From assembly GCF_040436345.1 (NCBI RefSeq), contig NC_133230.1, forward strand, positions 1,964,797 through 2,028,796: a DNA stretch of 64,000 bases. The letters run 5' to 3'. The position numbers were made by a program, and so were the translations under genes. Within the stretch, counting starts at the first letter, position 1; the number at the start of each line of letters is the position of its first letter. Shown here one piece after another: positions 56,956 to 64,000 of the stretch. Under the pieces are notes generated by a model. That model was not told the DNA's origin and made no database searches. It saw nothing but the letters and a program-made list of their open reading frames with translations. The DNA comes from Pagrus major (taxonomy: Eukaryota; Chordata; Actinopteri; Spariformes; Sparidae).

Positions 56956-59871
56956 ATGGATGAAAGTAGGAAACGGGTGAAATCGGACTGTGAGGAGCTG
57001 CTGAGACGCTTCCAGACCACAGAGTCCGTCCGCTTCGAGATTTTCTCCAAAATATGGAGGGAAATGAAGTTCTCAGAGATTTTCTAGTAAGTCTAACTCA
57101 AAAAAATCTCTTTCTTGTCGATCACAATGTTGTTTATTTACGGATATAAGTCAAGTCATTGGTTATTTTATGGAGTAAAGTGACTTCAAACTTATGTCCA
57201 CAAAATAAAAGCACATATGCATCACTGTGTTCTGCATTATCTGCTTCTGCTGTGAGTTTGCTTCATCATCTCACCTACAAATAACATTTTCAAGCTGTGG
57301 TCATCTACATCTATCTTTCTTAACTGTTGCTAACAACGTGGTGAGCATTGAAATAGGCATAATAAACAAAACATACAGGAAATAACATGGTTGAATGTTA
57401 AAACTGAACCTTTACACTAGTTTCTAGACATGTATCAGAGTCATCTTCAGTATTGAACGTACTGTATCACATGTTGTTTTTATCAGCGGCACTGTGGGGC
57501 GTCAGAAGCGAGCGTTCAGTCAGCTGACCCTGGACACCGCCAGCAGATTCCTCCTGCCTCCGTTCAGCTTCCAGATCAGAGTCGGAGGACTTTATCTGCT
57601 GTACAGCTTGTATAAGTGTCAGACCGCCTCGCCGCCAGAGCAGGTCAGCAACACACTCAGCACGGTATGTTGATCATCACATTAAATAAAGTCCCACCTA
57701 AACCAAGTGTTCTGTTCTTCTTCAGATCCGTCTGGCGCTGAAGGACTGGGAGGACATGCAGAAGTTTGAGAAGGACGCTGTGGACGCTCAGCACCTCGAC
57801 GCCGTTTACATCCTGCGACAGCTGATGTTCCAAAAAGCTTTCCACTTCGCCGCCATGCCCACAATGGTGAGCGCTTACCTTATATCGGCACACACATATA
57901 TCATTTAACAGCAGTGGATTTCAACAAGGTGAGTTTTGTCACAGAGTCTGGAGTGGGATCCTCTCCTCCTCACTGTCTTCCAGCTCTCCAGTGGTTCTGT
58001 CCCAGTTTGACTCCCTCCAAGTCTCCTCCAGGATTAAGAAGGAGAACAGCCAGTTAGTTTAAGTGCTTTCCAGTTGGCTAACATGGTTCTTCGTCACTTC
58101 TGAGCTCCCCCAGGCGGAGAGGAGAAAGAGATCAAGAGACGGAGGAATTATATTCACCAAATTCGACACCTTTGCGCCCTCCAGTGTCATTCTGAGAAGA
58201 TGTTAATCAATAATATGCACATTGTTTATTTATTTTACAGCTATATACCTGCAAATTCATTCCTACTTGCAAATTTACTCTCCCCTCTCTCCTCTTTGTG
58301 TTCCCCGTCTTCCTCCTTCCAGCTCTCCTTCAGGAAGAAAAAGAAGCTGGAGAAGTCGCCGTTGTGTGAGGAGTTCATGGAGCGAGCGTCCCGTCCACAG
58401 GAGCTGATCAACATCGAGCTGCTGGATGTGAGCAGAGACTCAACAGCAACACTGGATGTAAAAGTAGATTTATTCAAAAGTGTTAACTTGTTTTTTGTCT
58501 TCGTGTAGGAGTTGTCGAACATTCATGGCCTCTATGACAAGCTGAAGACGTCTGTCTCTTCGACGTCAGTGCATAATTCGTCCATGAACCTGATCCATAA
58601 AGACCTGGTGCCTCAGCTACGCAGCAGTGTGGTGGATTTCTACAAGTGGCAGCAAAGGAAGGTGAGACTTTTAAATTGTTAGACAAACTATCTATGTTGT
58701 TATTTTAATGATTTTACATCTGTTTTCTCTTTGTACATTTTGTTCTTTAGTCTTCTCAGGATGGGACCAATGAAGATGAAGAAAGCGGTGAGGGGACGTC
58801 GACTCAGCAGGAGGTGAGTTAAACTGCATGTTTTAGTTTATGAGTGAACTTTTCCTTTTAAATACTCAAATTGAAGTCAATTACATAAATCCCTTCTGTT
58901 TTTACCTGCACCTTCTCTAAAGTTGTAATAATAAGTTTTGCGCTGTGGTCTGACTGCCTGTTTTGTGTCCTCAGTGCTCCAAGAGAGCTGATCGTCTCGC
59001 CTTCATCAAGTCTAAAGCGTACGGACAGGCCACAGAGGTTTGTGTTTCCTGATAGAGATTTTGTTTTGCTTTTGTTTTTAAGAATAGTTTCTTTAAATTT
59101 GTAACAAATGATCATTTCTTTATCATGTTAAATGTATTTCTTTCAAAACATCCACATAAACAAAACCATATGCTTTTCTCAGGCCTGCAAGTCGCGGCGT
59201 CATCGTCAGGTGGAGTTGGACTTCACGAGTAAAGAGGCTGGACCCTCCCACTCGTCAGGATACATCAGAATTAATAAACCGTCACTCAAAACCAGAACCT
59301 GCTTAAATGTACAAATCACAGGTAAATCCCTCCTGCAGCTTTCTACAAGATAAAATATGTTACAATTCTTCATTAAAGTTTATTACCGTATAAAACCTCT
59401 CCCAGAGTTGAGGAGGATAAGGCCGGCTGAGGAATCGTGGGCTCCGAGGGGGTTTTTTCTTCTATCTTGGACGTTTTGTGAAATAATCCTCACTTATTGT
59501 TGTTGCCAGATGACATGATGACAGACGCCATAGCGATCACTCGGCTCAGTCGTCTCACCGAACTGGACTTTGTTCCTGAAGGTATGCAGCCGGCAGCCAC
59601 ACATCTTAAAAATTAAAACACTTGCTGAAACAGTTTGTACACAGTTACCTTTTCTATTTTCCTGAGGAAGGCCATAGCAGATGGTTTAACTTTTAAATAC
59701 CTGCACCAAATTTAATTGCAGTTTCTCCGATAGCTGTCAAAGATTCACTCCAGACCATCAGACTGACTTGCCACACTGCATCCTCCACATTTAATACATT
59801 TTGCTGTCTCTTTCCTTCATTCAGCAAAGCAGCGCGCAAAAGATCCAAGCCATGATGAAGACCACAGCTGA
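56956..59871 (+). CDS. snapc1: SNAPC1, snRNA-activating protein complex subunit 1 (10 coding exons)
   Basis: SNAP43 subunit of SNAPc, which binds the proximal sequence element of snRNA genes for RNA polymerases II and III. Exons: 56956-57086, 57487-57643, 57726-57866, 58323-58427, 58509-58661, 58751-58813, 58975-59037, 59183-59321, 59510-59581, 59825-59871. All phases fit and give 356 aa, against 368 in human. The conserved N-terminal block is clear (DCEELLRRFQTTESVRF, FQIRVGGLYLLYSLY, RLALKDWEDM, AFHFAAMP), as is the later FIKSKAYGQ and CKSRRHRQVELD. The C-terminus ends in DPSHDEDHS and lacks the Lys/Arg-rich tail of human SNAPC1. Teleosts may have two snapc1 copies; I cannot say which this is. 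AATAAA lies at 60413. Confidence 0.95.
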
Positions 59872-61454
59872 GTCGACCTGCATCCCGCTTGAAGCTGCTG
59901 TTCAGTCGATTCTGAAGTTTGTTTTAAAAAAAACTTTTATCACTGTAATGGTTTTTCTATCATCTTGAATGTCGACGGGTCCAGTTCTGTATCAGAAAAT
60001 GTGGATGTTTTGACATTTTAATATGTTGTCATGTATTTTTTTAATGAATCTTACAGTGGCTGAGCTTTAAACAAACTGGTGTATTTAAGAAAAATGAAAG
60101 TTCTGACTGTTCTACAAACTCAAAGCTGAAGAAATTCTCAGCTTTCTCGTTGCAGTTTTTCAGCCATCACTTGTTGAAAATGTATCCTGTACCTGCCTGT
60201 TAGAGCTTTCGCAGTAAAGGACGTATAGGTTTGTCTGTATGTACATTTTGATGAAGCTTAGCAGGAATAATGACTATGAACATTTTTGTGATAAAGCTTT
60301 TCTCTCTGTGCAGCTTCGACACTGCAAAAGTTAAAACTGGATATCTGTTCTGCAGCTTTGCCTCATTTTTTGTTCCTTGTGTTAAAATATTTTACATAAT
60401 TTTGCTGTTTTAAATAAAACAGTTATTTTTAAAGCTGCTGTTTTTGTCTCTTTCTTGTGTGATATTTGATTCAGACTATTGAAGTAAATGTTTATTGTTG
60501 CTCCACCTCTTCAATTTGTGTTTCCATCAGCTTTTATTGCCAATTTATTGTCCCTGTGTTTTATGATTTCACTTCTTATTTTGTTTTATTATTATTTAAT
60601 AAATTAATTTACAATTTAATTAATTTAAACATGTAATTTACATGAAAAGTATCTAAACCTTACAACTTTCCACAAGAATCAGAAGCTCTGCTAAGCAAGG
60701 TGAGTTAGCTCATGAGCTAAAAGCCTATAACCGACTAGTTTAGCTGCCTGTAATCACTGTGATTTGATTTAACTGAAGTTAACACTTATGTGGAATAAAC
60801 AGTCATGGTGGTATATCATCAGATTGTATATTTCAATCACATTAGGACATGTGTAAATAAATCTAGCTTAATTAGCTGGGTGGCAATCTCACCAGCGAGC
60901 TAACGATAGCTAGCTTAAACTGGGTTTAACTGTGTAGTTTCTGGCTGTTTTCTTTGACATTATACACTTTTTAATGCGTATTTTATGCCAAATTAAATGC
61001 CAGCAGGTATTAAACAAGTCAGATGTTGGTGTTTTTACGAAATTGTGGCTAAATGTATAGCATTAGCTAATGATTTTAGCCCTAGCCCACTGATGGATGC
61101 ACAACATGTTCAAGGACCGGGAGCAATGTTAGTAAAAGATACAAAATTCGCCTTTTCCTTCCTAAATTGTGTCAATTTTCGCAAATTAATTCGAGAATTT
61201 GCGTACAAATGGCAAAATCAACGGATGAAAATCACAACATGAATTTAAAACTAACACATTTTTAGAAAACGACGCGAACGTAAGCCGATGAAGTGGCGAC
61301 GTTTCCCACGGTCCGTGAAGGCGCCTCCGCGCAGCGCTGTGTGGCTGCGGATCTGCGGGTCTGGAGGACGAGGAGCGGCGGGGACGCTGCTGCCTCAGCT
61401 CCGGTCATCACGCACCCCGGTCCCGCTGCCAGTGTGACGGAACCAGCCGCAGCC
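59872..61454. other. snapc1 3' end and interval to the next gene
   Basis: The snapc1 3' UTR probably ends after AATAAA at 60413-60418. The remainder is AT-rich until a GC- and CpG-rich patch at 61.27-61.45 kb, presumably the next promoter and 5' UTR. Confidence 0.6.
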
Positions 61455-61467
61455 ATGGCCTCGGACA
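61455..61467 (+). CDS. Probable first coding exon (MASD...) of a further gene, partial
   Basis: A good-context ATG (agccATGg) in a GC- and CpG-rich patch is followed after 13 coding bases by a strong donor, ACA|GTAAGT. Reading on, the frame runs only about 30 codons and then stops, as expected of an intron. No second exon is recognisable up to the end of the window, so the first intron would exceed 2.5 kb. The short peptide does not identify the gene. In human the neighbour beyond SNAPC1 is SYT16, but nothing here shows that. Confidence 0.4.
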
Positions 61468-61980
61468 GTAAGTACGACCGTCTGCTCGCCGTGTGTCCGC
61501 CTCTGATCACGTTTTTTCCCGCATCAGTGCTGGTGATGGAGGCTGTTTTCAGGCTGTGATGTGGGGATTGTGTGATGAGCGGCAGGATGTGTAGGCCAAT
61601 TATCCTATTATACCCGATATTATTGTTTCTCTGCATTTTAGCCATATTATTGATATTTCAGGGCCTGTGTCAGCCTCATATTAAATATATATGCATGATA
61701 TTCCTGCTGTATTCCTGCAGGGGCTCTGACTGTGTAACACTCACTGGAGAGTTGATAGTTGCCTCATCATGGCCACTTCATGAAACCTATTTCTGTGTCT
61801 CCTCCAGCAACATTATAATATATTCCCATCCAGGTTTGAATTATTTTAAGATCTCCCCAGTGTGCTGTTTTATAACAGCCCACAGGCCTCGCTCCATTTT
61901 GAGTTTAAAGGGACCCTGTGGTACATTTTTCTGTGCTTATTATTATTAATAATCTGCCTCAGTCCTTCAACAAACCCTGA

Positions 61981-62150
61981 ATTATTCCACATTTTTCATA
62001 TATTCTTGCCATTAGTCAAAGTTTTTAAAGCCAGCAATGTACATATAGCATCAGACTACCAAGGAACCTTAAAATATTTCACATTTTGTATATATTTTGG
62101 ACATTATTCAAAGTTTTCACAGCCAGCAATGCATATTTGGCGTCAGCTTT
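61981..62150 (+). repeat. Diverged direct duplication, ~92-bp period
   Basis: ATTAGTCAAAGTTTTTAAAG with CCAGCAATGTACATAT (about 62.01 kb) and ATTATTCAAAGTTTTCACAG with CCAGCAATGCATATTT (about 62.10 kb) are the same segment twice. Confidence 0.7.
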
Positions 62151-62926
62151 TCAACAGTAATCATTCATAACGGGAAGCTCTTCAGATCTGGCCTTCTGTC
62201 GTTATTAATAATCTGCCCTCCAATAACTTGCATGAATATTAGTCTTCATTCAGGCATCATTTTTGAACAAAGGAGGCTTTTAAAGAGAAGCATCCATCCT
62301 CCACATTTTATATTTTCATACTTTATATTATTTAAAACACCTTGTGAAGGACTGGACTGGATTTAAAAACTGACTGAACACTTGGAGCAGACGACTTGAG
62401 TCACATGTCTGTTTCCAACCAATCCTGAAGTGCCTTCTGACGTCACAGCCGTCACCTTCTCTACACTGTAAACAGAGATTATCAACAACAAGATGAACTT
62501 CTTGTTCCTTGTGAAACAGGAGTTTAACATTTAGTTGGTTGTGAACCTGATCGGATGTTTTTTAAGCTCTTCCACTGGAATTCGCGTCTGCATGAACCCC
62601 CTCACAATGGTACGTTTAATTAATTTCCTTTACTCTTTCTTGGATTCACATATTTGATCAGTAATCATAATAATTTGTGGTTTTCAGAAACGAGCATCAG
62701 ACTTTAAATACCTTTAAGAAGTCCAGTTTTACTAGTTGTTGGGAAATAACGTGCAGTATCTCCCTGTCATCGTCATTCAAGCCAGTCGAGCCAAAAAGAC
62801 TTTGCGGCATCAGGAGTGTGAATGTAGTGACATGTCTAAAATAAACAAAGGAAAACCACAGAGGAGCGAACACCATCTCATAACCAGAGGGGAGCCTGCA
62901 GGAAGAGACAGAGGCCCGTTCAGACA

Positions 62927-62929
62927 GAA

Positions 62930-62964
<35 letters not shown>

Positions 62965-62981
62965 AGAAGAAGAAGAAGAAG
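62927..62981 (+). repeat. (AAG)n microsatellite
   Basis: AAG units with one GG interruption, about 55 bases. Shorter AAG runs occur at 55.01-55.05 kb. Confidence 0.95.
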
Positions 62982-63035
62982 CCACCTGTCTGTTTCAACT
63001 CATCCAACCGTTCAACTAGTAACCACAACATCACC

Positions 63036-63575
63036 AGACTCCCTTAACAAATCGCTTGATTTTAGGAGTTGTTCAGTGAGGAGAAACTGAACAGACTTTG
63101 TGAAACGAGTATGACAAACTCTAAACCATCGGTGCCTTCTTGTAAATTCAGCATTAAATGCAAAACATGAAGTTGTTTGTTTCCTTGTAAAAAGAGTTTC
63201 AGCCTCACTGAACCAGCCTGTCTGCTCCTGAGTCCCTGCAGCTGTTTGAACACGCTGTTTAAACTCATTTAACCATTTACGCTAAATTTATGAAAGAAGA
63301 AAACATTTTCTTGATCGTTAAAATGTCAAATGTTACAAATACAGTAAACAGGAACCAATATAGGCAATGTCTTTGACACCCGTGGAGAAAGTCCCCAGAC
63401 TCCCTTAAGAAATTGCTTAATTTAGTGAGTTGTTGAGTTAGTTGAACCTTTATAAACGTTGTGAAATGCCGTCTTTGACAAACTCTTTATTATTTGGATC
63501 TTCTTGTAAATTCGGCAGACGTTGTACATGATGTTCTTTCTTTCTTTGTGTGAAAAACATTCTCCCGGTGAGTTT
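63036..63575 (+). repeat. Diverged direct duplication, ~360-bp period
   Basis: CCAGACTCCCTTAACAAATC near 63034 and CCAGACTCCCTTAAGAAATT near 63393 start two similar stretches. Both then contain GAGTTGTT, GACAAACTCT and CTTCTTGTAAATTC in the same order. Confidence 0.7.
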
Positions 63576-64000
63576 ATTTTCATATAGAGCGTGAAATTGA
63601 GCTCAGATGTGGTCACCTGACATGTTGTTCATACCGGGTCTGAGCTGCCTCACCCTGACGTCGTCGTGCAGACAGGTCGAGTGGGATTTAGACGAGGTGT
63701 ATTGGTCAGAAGGAGAGCGAGGTGTGACTACGGGCAGGTGAACAGCAGATTAAACGCACTGATTCCACTGAAACAAGCTGATTTTTTGCTGTTTTAAACG
63801 CTGGTATCACTGTGGCTTATCATAAACACCACAAGTAAACACCAGTGTTGCTGAGAGGAGATGCGAAACAGCATCAAAGATTTCCTCAGCGTGCTCCATT
63901 AAACAGTAGGAAGCAGTCAGCCGCGTGTGTGTTGCTGTTTCTGGTTATTGTGGCCTACTTACAGGCTGATTCGATGTCTAATTCATGGCTCTCTCCTCCC

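Larger units (their letters stand above)
61468..64000. other. Presumed first intron of the last gene
   Basis: No exon recognised. Holds the two direct duplications and the AAG microsatellite listed separately; the rest is unique AT-rich DNA. Confidence 0.4.

Overview
The window reads as nuclear DNA of a ray-finned (teleost) fish. Genes are split into short exons with GT-AG introns, there are many long GT/CA microsatellites, and several interspersed repeats are of the kind common in percomorph fishes. The proteins are vertebrate orthologues (NUBPL, DTD2, YIPF6, SNAPC1). No prokaryotic operon, CRISPR array, rRNA or tRNA was seen. Family names come from reading the translations; no database was searched.

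Layout. About 1-30.7 kb is gene-poor and holds microsatellites (GT, AGT, TACGA, TTC/TCC) and repeat copies, including a hAT-type non-autonomous element nested in an inverted-repeat element (8.3-9.2 kb) and a 600-base pure-pyrimidine tract (26.4-27.0 kb). From 30.8 to 36.0 kb lie nubpl (minus strand, 11 coding exons) and dtd2 (plus strand, 3 exons), head to head over a 638-bp gap with an NRF1-like site. From 38.8 to 45.8 kb is a large plus-strand gene of about 18 coding exons. It encodes three GIN/integrase-type H2C2 zinc-binding modules, two THAP domains, an acidic and proline-rich linker and a C-terminal DTD2-like domain. I know of no described gene with this architecture and consider it the main discovery of the window. 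From 49.6 to 51.9 kb is an F-box/leucine-rich gene (minus), convergent with the fusion gene. From 54.5 to 56.0 kb is yipf6 (minus, two coding exons), divergent from snapc1 (plus, 10 coding exons, 57.0-59.9 kb). A probable first exon of a further plus-strand gene sits in a GC-rich patch at 61.45 kb.

How the genes relate. NUBPL (mitochondrial complex I Fe-S assembly) and DTD2 (proofreading of D-aminoacyl- or mischarged tRNA) probably share a promoter. The fusion gene lies directly downstream of dtd2 in the same orientation, and its last three exons keep dtd2's intron phases and its exact 70-base middle exon, so it most likely arose by tandem duplication of dtd2 and joining to a GIN-THAP gene. 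Its DTD2-like part has lost the glycine of the Gly-Pro motif, so it is probably not a normal deacylase. The fusion gene has an intact frame at every splice junction I checked except one donor, which is ambiguous by at most three codons. YIPF6 (Golgi membrane) and SNAPC1 (snRNA transcription) have no evident functional link beyond a shared 960-bp upstream region.
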